Positions 1-8,502 are shown, counted from the first letter of the stretch. The stretch is DNA of 64,000 nt from Weissella halotolerans DSM 20190 (GCF_000420365.1 NZ_ATUU01000001.1:62001-126000), one strand, 5' to 3'. Made by a program: numbers and translations. The notes: generated by a model not told the origin, from the letters alone.

Positions 1-123
1 GCTGTCCCCCCTTTGGATGAGTATATTGTCCATGTGGAAAATGGGGATGATGCAGGAATCTTGGGTTGCTTCTACTTGGCTAAATCTTTAGTTGATCAAA
101 GCCAAGCTCAAGCAATTGATTAA
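1..123 (+). CDS. C-terminal end of a ROK-family sugar kinase (partial)
   Basis: The first 40 codons in frame 1 form an open reading frame that enters from the left edge and stops at TAA 121-123. The residues GDDAGILG followed by a short alanine/leucine helix resemble the C-terminal signature of ROK kinases, in particular fructokinases and glucokinases, which phosphorylate imported hexoses in the cytoplasm. A rho-independent terminator lies 11 bases after the stop, so this is the end of its transcript. The catalytic and zinc-binding parts are outside the window, so the substrate cannot be told; the ROK assignment rests on the tail motif alone. Confidence 0.55.
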   Translation, partial: AVPPLDEYIVHVENGDDAGILGCFYLAKSLVDQSQAQAID

Positions 124-134
124 CACTATATGAC

Positions 135-173
135 AAAAAACGCGGGTTCAGTTCTACTTAGCCCGTGTTTTTT
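135..173 (+). terminator. Rho-independent terminator after the ROK kinase
   Basis: AAAAAACGCGGG pairs with CCCGTGTTTTTT across a 15-base loop (one G-U pair), ending in a T run. Confidence 0.8.
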
Positions 174-261
174 GCCTTATAAAAATAAACAGCTTTATAC
201 AATTTTAAAGGGACTTAGGGTATACTAGAGAAAAGAGTTAAGAAGGGGAGATAATTCATTT

Positions 262-1188
262 ATGGCTGATTTACTTGTTTTTGGGCATAAGAGTCCAGAT
301 ACAGATACCATTGCCTCAGCTATGGCAACGGCATATTTATTGAACAATGCTTACAATCTAAATTCAGAGGCGGTTGCCTTGGGGGAGCCTAATGCTGAAA
401 CGGCCTTTGCTTTGAAGCATTTTGATTTAGCGGCACCGCGGGTGATTCAAAAGGCAGATACACCGGAAGTCTTTTTGGTCGACCATAATGAAGCCAGTCA
501 ATCAGTAGATAATATTGCCGATGTGACGGTTGCAGGTGTCTATGACCACCATAAAATTAATTTTCAATCAGCAGCGCCATTGTGGTTTATTAACAAGCCA
601 CTGGGCTCTGTGGCGACTATTTTGTACGGTGAATTCCAACAAGCTGGTTTAGATATTCCAGCTAACTTGGCTGGGATGCTAGCTTCAGCGATTATCTCAG
701 ATACCTTACTGTTGAAGAGTCCAACCACGACGCCAATGGATCAGCCGGCTTTGGCGGCCTTGGCAAAGTTAGCTGGAATTGAGGATTACGAGGCATATGG
801 TTTGGAGCTGCTTAAGGCGGGAACAGACTTGTCGAGTCGTACCGCGCAAGATTTGATTGACGGTGATGCTAAAACCTTTGAATTGAATGGTCAAAAGGTA
901 CGGATTGGTCAGGTTAACACGGTAGATGTAGATGATGTCTTTGCCCGGCGCGCCGAATTGGAGGCTGCCATGCAGACTGAGTTATCTGCCGATGGCTATG
1001 ATACCTTTATTTTGGTTGTTACCAATATTTTAGATTCTGATTCTGATCTTCTAGTGGTAGGTGATAATCAGGACAAAGTGGCGGCTGCCTTTGGTGTTGA
1101 ATTAACCGAAGGAAGGGCTTCGTTGCCAGGTGTTGTGTCACGAAAGAAGCAAGTCGTGCCTCCATTAACAGCAGCCTTTGAAGCTTAA
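262..1188 (+). CDS. ppaC: Manganese-dependent inorganic pyrophosphatase
   Basis: Cytoplasmic DHH-family (family II) pyrophosphatase that splits pyrophosphate to two phosphates and so pulls biosynthetic reactions forward. The 308 residues match the usual length. Metal ligands are visible: GHKSPDTDT near residues 8-16, VDHNE near 75, and the family-naming DHH motif near 97 (YDHHK). The C-terminal substrate-binding SRKKQVVP motif is also intact. An AGGGGAG ribosome site lies upstream of the ATG, and a TATACT -10 box is at 221-226. The gene stands alone between two terminators and is monocistronic. Assignment is secure. Confidence 0.95.
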   Translation: MADLLVFGHKSPDTDTIASAMATAYLLNNAYNLNSEAVALGEPNAETAFALKHFDLAAPRVIQKADTPEVFLVDHNEASQSVDNIADVTVAGVYDHHKINFQSAAPLWFINKPLGSVATILYGEFQQAGLDIPANLAGMLASAIISDTLLLKSPTTTPMDQPALAALAKLAGIEDYEAYGLELLKAGTDLSSRTAQDLIDGDAKTFELNGQKVRIGQVNTVDVDDVFARRAELEAAMQTELSADGYDTFILVVTNILDSDSDLLVVGDNQDKVAAAFGVELTEGRASLPGVVSRKKQVVPPLTAAFEA

Positions 1189-1197
1189 ATTAAATAA

Positions 1198-1244
1198 TAA
1201 AAAAAGGTTAGTTAACCCACGATATGGGTAACTAACCTTTTTTA
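1198..1244. terminator. Bidirectional terminator between ppaC and busR
   Basis: A-run, GGTTAGTTAACCCA, short loop, TGGGTAACTAACC, T-run: a long hairpin with one bulged base. A and T runs on both sides let it end ppaC (+) and busR (-). Confidence 0.85.
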
Positions 1245-1245
1245 T

Positions 1246-1905
1246 TTAGTGACCTGCAATAGCAGAATAGGGATGGGACGTCGATTCTTGGTCAAAGAAG
1301 AACGAACGGACGGTAGCAACCGCCATATCATCTCCAACAAAGTATAAGGTGTCATACTGGTTAATAATTGTATAAGGTCCTGGGGAAATCGTTAGTTCGC
1401 CCTCGTGTAAAACGCCGACCATGGTGGTACCCGTAGCATACCAAAAATTCAATTCTGATAAATTTTTACCATATTTATTTGAAGGTTGATTTAAAACCAG
1501 TTCAAAGGGCATCAGTGGATTGTTCTGCTGATAAGACTGCGATTGGTCGACAAAGGCCTGCATTAGATGCGTAATGTCATTAAAGTTTTTTTGTTGGTCC
1601 TGAATGGCTTTCGTTAAGTCACCTTTTAAGGAACGTAAATTTGCGGTTTCTTGGTCCGCATGGATAAAATCTTCAGCCTTTTTTTGAGAGATGATTTTAG
1701 CACCACTTCCATGGTGGGATTGGGCAATGCCCATATCAACGAGCACTCGAATTGCTCGACGAGCAGTTTCTGATGAAACATCATATTCCTTGGCCACAGT
1801 AGACCGCGCCTGTAATTTGTCGCCGACCGCTAATTGACCATGGGTAATCTTTTGCGCTAAACTCAATGCAATTTGACGATAACGCGGTTGTTTAATGATT
1901 TTCAT
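1246..1905 (-). CDS. busR: GntR/RCK_C regulator of betaine uptake, BusR-like
   Basis: Predicted repressor of the divergent busAA-busAB genes. The N-terminal 75 residues form a GntR winged helix (DVSSETARRAIRVLVDMG). A glutamine-rich, probably coiled-coil linker follows near 85-125, and the C-terminal 75 residues look like an RCK_C (TrkA-C) domain, the fold that binds cyclic di-AMP in several potassium and osmolyte regulators. This GntR plus RCK_C architecture is that of BusR of Lactococcus and Streptococcus agalactiae, where c-di-AMP bound BusR shuts off the betaine transporter BusA. The head-to-head position next to busA supports the same role. A promoter with TATAAT and TTGAAT boxes lies at 1940-1968 on the minus strand. 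c-di-AMP binding here is inferred from family and context. Confidence 0.85.
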   Translation of the reverse strand: MKIIKQPRYRQIALSLAQKITHGQLAVGDKLQARSTVAKEYDVSSETARRAIRVLVDMGIAQSHHGSGAKIISQKKAEDFIHADQETANLRSLKGDLTKAIQDQQKNFNDITHLMQAFVDQSQSYQQNNPLMPFELVLNQPSNKYGKNLSELNFWYATGTTMVGVLHEGELTISPGPYTIINQYDTLYFVGDDMAVATVRSFFFDQESTSHPYSAIAGH

Positions 1906-1939
1906 GACGTAATCTCTATCCCCCTTATAGTCTAGCTTG

Positions 1940-1968
1940 ATTATAGTGGGCTTGGCTTAAAAATTCAA
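1940..1968 (-). promoter_or_regulatory. busR promoter
   Basis: Reading the minus strand: TTGAAT (1968-1963), 17-base spacer, TATAAT (1945-1940), followed by the busR ribosome site. Confidence 0.7.
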
Positions 1969-2043
1969 TAGTTTAAGTTGGCACTTTAATGAACAAAGGC
2001 CTAATGAAAAGTTTACCAGCACTGGCATAAAGGCATTACAGAT

Positions 2044-2083
2044 TTGACAACGTGACAACTTTATGATTAAATTATGGTTGTCA
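2044..2083 (+). promoter_or_regulatory. busA promoter with TGACAAC operator cluster
   Basis: TTGACA (2044-2049), 17 bases, then an extended -10 TGa-TTAAAT (2064-2072). The heptamer TGACAAC occurs at 2045-2051 and 2053-2059, and its inverse GTTGTCA at 2077-2083, so boxes overlap the -35 and sit just past the -10. This is where a repressor would act; BusR is the obvious candidate. Operator identity is inference. Confidence 0.65.
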
Positions 2084-2111
2084 GTTAATGAAGTGAGTAT
2101 AGGAGGAGTGT

Positions 2112-3314
2112 ATGGCAAAAGTGAAAATTGAGCACCTTACTAAAATCTTTGGTAAGCGTGTCAAGCCAGCTTTAGACTTGGTTGAAAAGCATGTTTCTAA
2201 AACTGATATTTTAGAACAAACTGGCGCCACAGTTGGTGTCTATGATGCTAACCTTGAAGTCCAAGAAGGCGAAATCTTTGTGATTATGGGCCTTTCTGGT
2301 TCAGGGAAATCAACCTTGATTCGACTATTAAACCGGTTAATTGAACCAACGTCAGGTTCAATCTATCTTGACGGTGACGATATTTCTAAAATGAATAAAG
2401 AAGAATTATTGGATGTTCGTCGTAAGAAAATGAGCATGGTCTTCCAAGGATTTGGTCTCTTTCCACAGCGCACGGTCTTAGAAAATACTGAGTACGGGTT
2501 GGAAGTGCAAGGTATGCCCAAGGAAGAGCGGACGAAGTTAGCAGAACAAGCCTTAGAGAATGCTAATCTCTTACCATTCAAGGACCAATTCCCTAGTCAA
2601 TTGTCTGGTGGGATGCAACAACGAGTCGGGTTAGCCCGCGCCTTAGCGAATAATCCTGAAATTCTATTGATGGATGAAGCCTTTTCGGCCCTAGATCCGC
2701 TTATTCGTCGTGAAATGCAAGATGAATTAATTGAGTTACAAGCTAAACAAAAAAAGACGATTATTTTCATTTCGCATGATTTGAATGAAGCCTTACGAAT
2801 TGGTGATCGTATCGCCATCATGAAGGATGGTGAAGTTGTCCAAATCGGTACAGGTGAGGATATTTTGACTAATCCAGCTAATGATTATGTACGGGCCTTT
2901 ACTGAAAATGTTGATCGGTCAAAGGTTTTGACGGCAGAGCGCATTATGGAGCAACCAGTTACAGCAAATATTGATGTGGATGGTCCTAATGTGGCCCTTA
3001 AGAAGATGGTGACAGAAGAAGTCGGTGGCCTAGTAGCGGTTAACCGTAGTCGCGAGGTGCAAGGCTTCTTGAGTGGCGAAGCTGCCCTAAAGGCACGTAA
3101 GGAAGGCTTAGCCTTAAAGGATGTCTTAGTTGACATGCCAACCATTCAAAAAGATATGTTAGTGTCAGATATTGTGCCAATTATTTATGATGCACATACA
3201 CCATTAGGGGTGGTAAACGATGAAGGTCGCCTAGTTGGAATTGTGATTCGTGGTCGTGTCTTAGAGGCTTTGGCGGATAAAGAACTAGACAATCAGGAAA
3301 CGGAGGTGAAGTAA
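2112..3314 (+). CDS. busAA: Glycine betaine/proline ABC transporter, ATP-binding subunit with CBS domains
   Basis: ATPase of the OpuA/BusA compatible-solute importer, acting at the inner face of the membrane with the following gene. Walker [10 protein letters not shown] spans residues 60-68, the signature LSGGMQQ starts at 164, and Walker B ILLMDE is at 184-189. Residues from about 275 to the end form a tandem CBS module, known in OpuA as the ionic-strength and c-di-AMP sensor. Length 400 matches OpuAA proteins. It starts with an AGGAGG ribosome site 6 bases before ATG and lies 3 bases from busAB, so the two are cotranscribed. BusR probably represses both. Confidence 0.95.
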   Translation: MAKVKIEHLTKIFGKRVKPALDLVEKHVSKTDILEQTGATVGVYDANLEVQEGEIFVIMGLSGSGKSTLIRLLNRLIEPTSGSIYLDGDDISKMNKEELLDVRRKKMSMVFQGFGLFPQRTVLENTEYGLEVQGMPKEERTKLAEQALENANLLPFKDQFPSQLSGGMQQRVGLARALANNPEILLMDEAFSALDPLIRREMQDELIELQAKQKKTIIFISHDLNEALRIGDRIAIMKDGEVVQIGTGEDILTNPANDYVRAFTENVDRSKVLTAERIMEQPVTANIDVDGPNVALKKMVTEEVGGLVAVNRSREVQGFLSGEAALKARKEGLALKDVLVDMPTIQKDMLVSDIVPIIYDAHTPLGVVNDEGRLVGIVIRGRVLEALADKELDNQETEVK

Positions 3315-3317
3315 CCG

Positions 3318-5036
3318 ATGCTGAACTTACTAGTTGCGAAGATGCCTATTGCAAGTTGGACGGAGAAGATTGTTGATTGGATGACGGCCAACTGGGCTGG
3401 TTTCTTTGATGCCATCCAGCATGGTGGACAGGGGACCATGGACTTGGCTAATGCCATGTTAGGTGCTGTGCCACCATTAATGATGATTGTGATTATGACT
3501 ATTTTTGCCGTATTGGTGAGTCATAAAAAATGGGGCTTTCCCCTCTTTGTCTTCTTGGGCTTGCTCTTGGTATGGAACCAAGGCCTATGGGCAGACTTAG
3601 TACAAACGACAACCTTGGTTATTCTATCGAGTTTGCTAGCCATTGTGATTGGGATTCCACTGGGTATCTGGATGGCTAAGTCCGACAATGTGGCTAAAGT
3701 GTTACAACCACTGCTTGACTTTATGCAAACAATGCCTGGATTTGTCTATTTGATTCCTGCTGTGGCCTTCTTTGGAATTGGAGCAGTCCCAGGTGTCTTT
3801 GCCTCTTTGATCTTTTCATTGCCACCAACGGTTCGGTTTACAAACCTAGGAATTCGTCAGGTGCCAGTAGAAATGGAAGAAGCGGCTGACTCCTTTGGAT
3901 CGACACCAAAACAAAAATTGTTTAAAGTTGAATTGCCATTGGCTAAATCAACGATTATGGCCGGGGTTAACCAAACCATCATGTTGGCCTTATCAATGGT
4001 GGTCTTGGCTTCAATGGTTGGTGCGCCAGGTCTTGGACAAGGTATTTTGTCCGCCGTTCAACACGCCGCAGTTGGGGCAGGTTTTGTTAATGGAATCGCC
4101 TTGGTAATTCTAGCCATTACAATTGATCGCTTTACACAACGCTTAAACGTCGATGCTGTGGAAGCTCAACAACAAAAGAGTAAGTGGCGTAAGTGGGTCG
4201 GCTGGCTAACGGCGTTGGTCTTAGCTGGTTCTATGGTTGGTGGTCTGTTTGCACAACAGGCCGCTGCTAAAAAGTCTGTTAGCTTGGTTTACGTTCAATG
4301 GGACTCAGAGATTGCCTCAACGAATGTCTTAGCACAAGCCTTTAAAGAAAAAGGCTATCAAGTTAAAATGACGCCTTTAGATAATGCAGTTATGTGGCAG
4401 ACAGTGGCTAATGGGCAGGCTGATGGGTCTGTATCGGCTTGGCTACCAAATACACATCAAGCTCAATATAAGAAGTACCATAAGAACTTAGATATGCTTG
4501 GTGCTAATATGCGTGGAGCTAAGGTTGGCTTGGTTGTACCGGACTATATGAATGTTGACAGTATTGCTGACTTACAAAGTCAGGCTGATAAAACAATCAC
4601 GGGGATTGAACCTGGTGCCGGAGTGATGGCGGCAGCTGATAAGGCCCTTAAGGCTTACCCAAACCTTAGTGATTGGAAGCTACAAGGTTCATCAACTGGT
4701 TCGATGGCGGTCGCCCTAGACAAGGCGATTAAAAGCCATGACGACATTGTTGTAACTGGTTGGTCACCTCATTGGATGTGGAAGAAGTACCAGTTAAAGT
4801 ACTTAGCAGATCCAAAGAATACTATGGGACAGGCCGAAACCATCAATACAATGGCGCGTAAGGGGTTGAAGGCCGATAAGCCAGAAGTTTATCGTGCTTT
4901 GGATAACTTCCACTGGCAAAAGGGTGACATGGAGAGTGTTATGTTAGACATTCAAAATGGTATGTCACCGGAAAAGGCAGCGCAAAAGTGGGTTGATGCC
5001 CATCCTAAGCAGGTTAATGCTTGGTTTGAGAAGTGA
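3318..5036 (+). CDS. busAB: Glycine betaine/proline ABC transporter, fused permease and substrate-binding protein
   Basis: Membrane partner of BusAA. The first ~300 residues are the permease (several hydrophobic spans, with an EAA-like loop ending in a conserved EAADSFGST). After a further hydrophobic segment near residues 297-317, an extracellular substrate-binding domain begins (KKSVSLVYVQWDSE) and runs to the end. This fusion of permease to a periplasmic-type domain is the normal OpuABC/BusAB design in lactic acid bacteria, and 572 residues is the usual size. Aromatic residues that could form the quaternary-ammonium box are present (VMWQTV, GWSPHWMW). GGAGGTG precedes the ATG. Terminator follows directly. 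Confidence 0.95.
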   Translation: MLNLLVAKMPIASWTEKIVDWMTANWAGFFDAIQHGGQGTMDLANAMLGAVPPLMMIVIMTIFAVLVSHKKWGFPLFVFLGLLLVWNQGLWADLVQTTTLVILSSLLAIVIGIPLGIWMAKSDNVAKVLQPLLDFMQTMPGFVYLIPAVAFFGIGAVPGVFASLIFSLPPTVRFTNLGIRQVPVEMEEAADSFGSTPKQKLFKVELPLAKSTIMAGVNQTIMLALSMVVLASMVGAPGLGQGILSAVQHAAVGAGFVNGIALVILAITIDRFTQRLNVDAVEAQQQKSKWRKWVGWLTALVLAGSMVGGLFAQQAAAKKSVSLVYVQWDSEIASTNVLAQAFKEKGYQVKMTPLDNAVMWQTVANGQADGSVSAWLPNTHQAQYKKYHKNLDMLGANMRGAKVGLVVPDYMNVDSIADLQSQADKTITGIEPGAGVMAAADKALKAYPNLSDWKLQGSSTGSMAVALDKAIKSHDDIVVTGWSPHWMWKKYQLKYLADPKNTMGQAETINTMARKGLKADKPEVYRALDNFHWQKGDMESVMLDIQNGMSPEKAAQKWVDAHPKQVNAWFEK

Positions 5037-5041
5037 TAAAC

Positions 5042-5076
5042 AAAAAAGTCGAGGCACAGAGGCCTTGGCTTTTTTT
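5042..5076 (+). terminator. Terminator after busAB
   Basis: AAAAAAGTCGAGGC pairs with GCCTTGGCTTTTTT through two G-U pairs, ending in a T run. Confidence 0.75.
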
Positions 5077-5140
5077 GTGGTCTGAATAAAGTGGTAAGGA
5101 AGCAGGAGTAATCAAGTGCATGGATTAAAGTTACAAAAAG

Positions 5141-5169
5141 TTAGCAAATAGGGTGAAGCATGGTACAAT
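5141..5169 (+). promoter_or_regulatory. msrA promoter
   Basis: TTAGCA (5141-5146), 17-base spacer, extended -10 TGg-TACAAT (5161-5169), about 70 bases before msrA. Confidence 0.65.
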
Positions 5170-5241
5170 AAGGCCAAGGTGAGTGGGTAAAGTGATTTAG
5201 TGGTAGGTCAGTTAATCATAAGAAAGAGAGGAAGTAAAAAT

Positions 5242-5769
5242 ATGGCAGAGGAAACAGCAATTTTTGCTGGCGGATGTTTTTGGTGTATGGTAAAGCCCTT
5301 TGACACATTACCAGGGGTAAAAGCGGTGCGTTCAGGTTATACAGGGGGCTGGAAGGACCATCCAACCTATGCAGAGGTGGCTAGCCATCAGACTGGACAT
5401 ACTGAAGCCGTCAAAATTACCTTTGATCCAACTCTTATTTCCTACCAGGAATTAGTGGAGCTTTATTGGCAAACGGCAGATCCGACTGATGCCATGGGTC
5501 AGTTTCAGGATCGAGGCGACTCTTACCGGCCAGTTATTTTTGTGAATTCAGCCCAGCAAAGGGCGGTGGCCGAAGCCTCTAAAGCCGCTTTACAAGCCTC
5601 TGGACGTTTTGGGGACCGACCAATTGTGACAAAAATTGAGCCTGCCGGACCTTTCTGGGAAGCAGAAGAGGAACATCAGGATTTCTATAAAAAGAATCCA
5701 TTACGAGATGCAATTGAAGAAGCACCACGAAAGGCCTTTTTGCAAGCACATTGGCAAGATAATAAGTAA
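5242..5769 (+). CDS. msrA: Peptide methionine (S)-S-oxide reductase
   Basis: Repairs oxidised methionine (S form) in proteins using thioredoxin-type reductant. The catalytic cysteine sits in GGCFWC near residues 10-15 and the conserved GYTGG follows. The frame is open further upstream, but the ATG at 5242 is preceded by an AGAGAGGAAG ribosome site and gives the standard N-terminus, 175 residues. No MsrB domain is fused and no msrB is adjacent. Own promoter upstream and a strong terminator downstream make it monocistronic. Confidence 0.93.
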   Translation: MAEETAIFAGGCFWCMVKPFDTLPGVKAVRSGYTGGWKDHPTYAEVASHQTGHTEAVKITFDPTLISYQELVELYWQTADPTDAMGQFQDRGDSYRPVIFVNSAQQRAVAEASKAALQASGRFGDRPIVTKIEPAGPFWEAEEEHQDFYKKNPLRDAIEEAPRKAFLQAHWQDNK

Positions 5770-5771
5770 CC

Positions 5772-5814
5772 AAAAAAGGCGCTCCCCAGTTTTGCTGGGG
5801 AGCGCCTTTTGTTT
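5772..5814. terminator. Bidirectional terminator between msrA and a small minus-strand gene
   Basis: AAAAGGCGCTCCCCAG, loop TTTTG, CTGGGGAGCGCCTTTT: 16 perfect pairs flanked by A and T runs, so it can serve both convergent genes. Confidence 0.9.
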
Positions 5815-5821
5815 GCATCGT

Positions 5822-5956
5822 TTAATGCCGCTTATTTCCTGTTCGAACCCGTTTGATAATATCCCAAATAACGGGCAGAGTCGTCATCCAAAAACCAAAG
5901 GTCAAATAAAAGGGACGCTCTTGATTATTTTTGGTTTGTTTAACTTTTTTTGCCAT
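5822..5956 (-). CDS. Small membrane-type protein of unknown function (44 aa)
   Basis: Not recognised. The short frame starts at ATG 5956 with AGGAG spaced 8 bases upstream, which is better supported than the longer in-frame extension (no ribosome site there). A lysine-rich N-terminus (MAKKVKQTK) precedes one hydrophobic segment of about 18 residues (FYLTFGFWMTTLPVIW) and a basic tail, suggesting one membrane span. A TATACT -10 box lies just upstream on the minus strand. It shares the msrA terminator. Many lactic acid bacteria carry such tiny basic single-span proteins; no role can be assigned. Confidence 0.55.
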   Translation of the reverse strand: MAKKVKQTKNNQERPFYLTFGFWMTTLPVIWDIIKRVRTGNKRH

Positions 5957-6138
5957 TTTACGTATCTCCTGACTTAAGTAACTGAACGGACTACTACTCC
6001 TTAAGTATAGCGATTTACGGACGGAAAAACTAGTGGCCAGGGAGCAAAAAATTAAGTGTGTTAAGGGGTAGAAGGCACTACTAGCAGTAAAGGATAGGCA
6101 CTGACAGTCGCGAATGGGATAACCCAAGCAGATCCGCT

Positions 6139-6171
6139 AAAAAAAGATACCGCACAAAAAGGCGGTATCTT
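6139..6171 (-). terminator. Terminator of the PemK-like gene
   Basis: AAGATACCGC and GCGGTATCTT pair perfectly over an 8-base loop. The run of A at 6139-6145 is the U-tract when read on the minus strand. Confidence 0.8.
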
Positions 6172-6271
6172 CTGATCAAATTGGTTGGCGCAAAGGCCGC
6201 AAGCTGATTATTCAGGTGTGTGTGGGAACACCCGATAAGTCAAATATACTGTCAAAAAGACTGACTGTCAA

Positions 6272-7222
6272 TTATTTAAAGAACAATTTGGCTAAGCCTT
6301 CATCAATGGTGTCCAAGGTTTTAGAGGAGACTTTAATTTTACCGATTGGATCGTGCCGATTAATCTTTCGAATCCGTCGTTTACTAATGGTGGTTATATC
6401 TTCCAAGCGGGCATATGTTTGCCGATTATAACGATTATACTTTGAAACAACGTATAAAAAGTTATCAAAGTCAGCGTTCATTTGCTTGCTAGCGCGTCCT
6501 TGAATATAGTAGTTGAGTTTGTCCGTTGAGACATCATCCTCGTTGATTCCCTCAGCCCTTGCAATATAGGCGCGCAAATAACGTTGGGCATCGCGCTTAT
6601 GCTTAATGGTATGTTCCATATGCGTAATGACCTGGTCGCACAAATCACGTAGTCCGGCTGCTTTAAATTCCGTATGGAGACTTTTAATAAAGGTTGGCCG
6701 AAGGGTTTGTTTCACCTGGTCAATTAGGACTTTATCCGTTTCGCCTGGGCCTTGTTTAGGTTCAGCTTGCTCAAGTGCACTTAAAAAGCGGACTGCGTAA
6801 GTGGACTCTAAAAATTCAGCAAAGGAGTCACCTAGGAAGTTTAAACTGCTTTCTGAAATCGTGTCAGAAAGTGGAACAGTGTGTTTATGGCGTTTAGAGG
6901 TGAGAGGCACAACGGTCAGTTTTTCGTTTTTAGGGTTGTCTTCTTTATTAAGGACCACGGCAAAATGTGGACCACTAAATTCCTTGCCAATATTAATGCC
7001 AAAGTCAATATAAATGATGCAGGCCCGTTGGTATACTTTTTGATTAGGGGTCCCTTTCGTATCTGCTTCGGCTAACAATAGCTTACTTTTGGTATAGGTC
7101 CACTGGGGAAGGTAACGGTACTTAGGCAGGTGTTTACTGTAAAGTGTTTTAAAATTTTCAAAGGCAGTTGTAAACAACTGATCGGCACTGGTGTGCTTTG
7201 AGTTTGAATTATCATGCGTCAT
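6272..7222 (-). CDS. PemK/MazF-like domain protein with long C-terminal extension
   Basis: A PemK/MazF-type fold, the toxin RNase fold of type II toxin-antitoxin systems, is suggested around residues 65-120 (ACIIYIDFGINIG, SGPHFAVVLNK, TVVPLTSK). MazF toxins are about 110 residues; this protein has 316, with ~60 extra residues in front and ~190, charged and mostly helical, behind. I see no antitoxin gene on either side. The start at 7222 is chosen because AAGGA lies 8 bases upstream; the two earlier in-frame ATGs lack this. It has its own terminator and stands alone. It may be a chromosomal orphan, a solitary regulator or an RNase with its own control domain; activity is not shown by sequence alone. 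Confidence 0.7.
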   Translation of the reverse strand: MTHDNSNSKHTSADQLFTTAFENFKTLYSKHLPKYRYLPQWTYTKSKLLLAEADTKGTPNQKVYQRACIIYIDFGINIGKEFSGPHFAVVLNKEDNPKNEKLTVVPLTSKRHKHTVPLSDTISESSLNFLGDSFAEFLESTYAVRFLSALEQAEPKQGPGETDKVLIDQVKQTLRPTFIKSLHTEFKAAGLRDLCDQVITHMEHTIKHKRDAQRYLRAYIARAEGINEDDVSTDKLNYYIQGRASKQMNADFDNFLYVVSKYNRYNRQTYARLEDITTISKRRIRKINRHDPIGKIKVSSKTLDTIDEGLAKLFFK

Positions 7223-7378
7223 AGTTAGCATCCTTAAAATCATAATAGATTAAAACTTAAGTTAAGTGTAATACGAATAAGAACAAACAACCAGTAAAGT
7301 GACTAAGTTTTATCAGTTTAGTAAGCATAAGCCATTTTTCTTGTTGACCAAGCTAGGTAAAAGACCCATTGCCGCCTC

Positions 7379-7407
7379 TTTTCATTATTAGGCACATGTA
7401 TTATAAT
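7379..7407 (+). promoter_or_regulatory. Promoter of the 51-aa protein gene
   Basis: TTTTCA (7379-7384), 17-base spacer, perfect TATAAT (7402-7407), 52 bases before the start codon. The rest of 7223-7378 shows nothing I can name. Confidence 0.65.
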
Positions 7408-7459
7408 GTGGGGGTAAGTAAAAAACTGATTGATTAGTTACCTACAGGAGGAAGTAATG

Positions 7460-7615
7460 ATGGCATTAACTGGAACAAAAGCATGGGCAAAGCAACGTTT
7501 GCAAGAAAATGGTGTTCGCCAGATTTTGGTAAACAAGCGTCCACGCCGGCTACAGAACGTTAAGACACAGGACTTGTATCGTCAATTGCAGCTGATGGGT
7601 TTGCTGGAAAAGTAA
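7460..7615 (+). CDS. Small basic protein of unknown function (51 aa)
   Basis: Not recognised. An AGGAGG ribosome site at 7446-7451 fits either ATG 7457 or ATG 7460; the second has better spacing. The protein is rich in lysine, arginine and glutamine (KAWAKQRL, NKRPRRLQN) with no hydrophobic span, so it is likely cytoplasmic and may bind nucleic acid or ribosomes; that is only inference from charge. A good promoter upstream and the strong ribosome site argue that it is a real gene. The transcript seems to continue about 110 bases to the terminator at 7729. Confidence 0.6.
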   Translation: MALTGTKAWAKQRLQENGVRQILVNKRPRRLQNVKTQDLYRQLQLMGLLEK

Positions 7616-7728
7616 TCCTTCATGCCTGAAGACGACTTACACCTGATAAGGTAGTCTCTTTTGCGGGACTTCATTTGGCAACCGGGACGTTGCGGTTCTG
7701 GGGGCTAAAAATAATAAAAGAATGATTT
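7616..7728 (+). other. Unassigned GC-rich 3' region, possibly structured RNA
   Basis: No open frame. It contains short potential stems such as GGCAACC/GTTGCGG around 7677-7695, and lies between the 51-aa gene and its terminator. It could be a long 3' untranslated region or a small RNA; it matches no RNA family I know. Confidence 0.3.
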
Positions 7729-7760
7729 AAAACGTCCATCTTAGTGGTTGGACGTTTTTT
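7729..7760 (+). terminator. Terminator upstream of the HAD phosphatase gene
   Basis: AAAACGTCCA pairs with TGGACGTTTT over a 10-base loop, followed by more T. Confidence 0.8.
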
Positions 7761-7786
7761 AGTAGCAACCACTTAGGGGGATATTG

Positions 7787-8485
7787 ATGTATCAGTTCTT
7801 AATTTTTGATCTTGACGATACCTTACTCGACTTTAAACAGGGTGAACTTGAAGGGTTGCGTAAAGTGTTAACCCAAGCAGGAATAGCAGATGTTGATTTG
7901 CCAGTAGCACTAGCGACGTATGAAAAGATTAATCGCCGTCTTTGGCAGGCCTATGAAGAGCAAACAATTGATAAGGCAACGATTCATGCCACCCGTTTTA
8001 ATGAATTATTTAAGGCCCTGGGTCAACCTGATTATGACGGTCAGGCGATTGAAAAACGCTTTCGCCAGGCGTTAAACCAGAATAATTATCTTGTACCTTA
8101 TGCTAAAGAGCTGCTTGCGGACTTGCAAAGGCAAGGCTACACTCTGATTGCAGGAACCAATGGAGAGACGCAAACACAGGAATTACGATTATCCAACACA
8201 GGTCTTGGTGTATATTTTGACCAAGTCTTTATTTCTGATCAGCTGGGAGCGGCGAAACCCGCACCATCTTTTTTCGATGCCATTTTTAAGGCTAATCCGT
8301 CAATGACGAAAAAGAATACGGTGATGATTGGTGATGGACTTGCCTCAGATATACGAGGGGCCCAGCAATATGACTTAGATGCTATTTGGGTCAACTTAAA
8401 TGGCCACCTGCAACGACCAGCTAATTTGGCAGTGAAGGCGCAAGTCAATGACTTGCCTAGTTTAGCTAGCTTGCTTGCTAAGTAG
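7787..8485 (+). CDS. HAD-superfamily pyrimidine 5'-nucleotidase, YjjG-like
   Basis: HAD hydrolase that, by family, removes phosphate from (non-canonical) pyrimidine nucleotides in the cytoplasm. Motif I DLDDTLLD is at residues 8-15, motif II GTNG is near the middle, the lysine is in KPAPSFF, and motif IV IGDGLASDI follows. A helical cap lies between motifs I and II, and 232 residues is typical for YjjG/YfnB proteins. ATG at 7787 is preferred over the adjacent TTG 7784 because of spacing to GGGGG at 7776-7780. Exact substrate is uncertain. Confidence 0.8.
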   Translation: MYQFLIFDLDDTLLDFKQGELEGLRKVLTQAGIADVDLPVALATYEKINRRLWQAYEEQTIDKATIHATRFNELFKALGQPDYDGQAIEKRFRQALNQNNYLVPYAKELLADLQRQGYTLIAGTNGETQTQELRLSNTGLGVYFDQVFISDQLGAAKPAPSFFDAIFKANPSMTKKNTVMIGDGLASDIRGAQQYDLDAIWVNLNGHLQRPANLAVKAQVNDLPSLASLLAK

Positions 8486-8502
8486 TTCATTTAACAGATG
8501 TT

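Noticed and set aside
5636-5977. 113-codon plus-strand frame over the end of msrA
   Set aside because: It reads through a strong terminator and overlaps the msrA coding sequence; no ribosome site.
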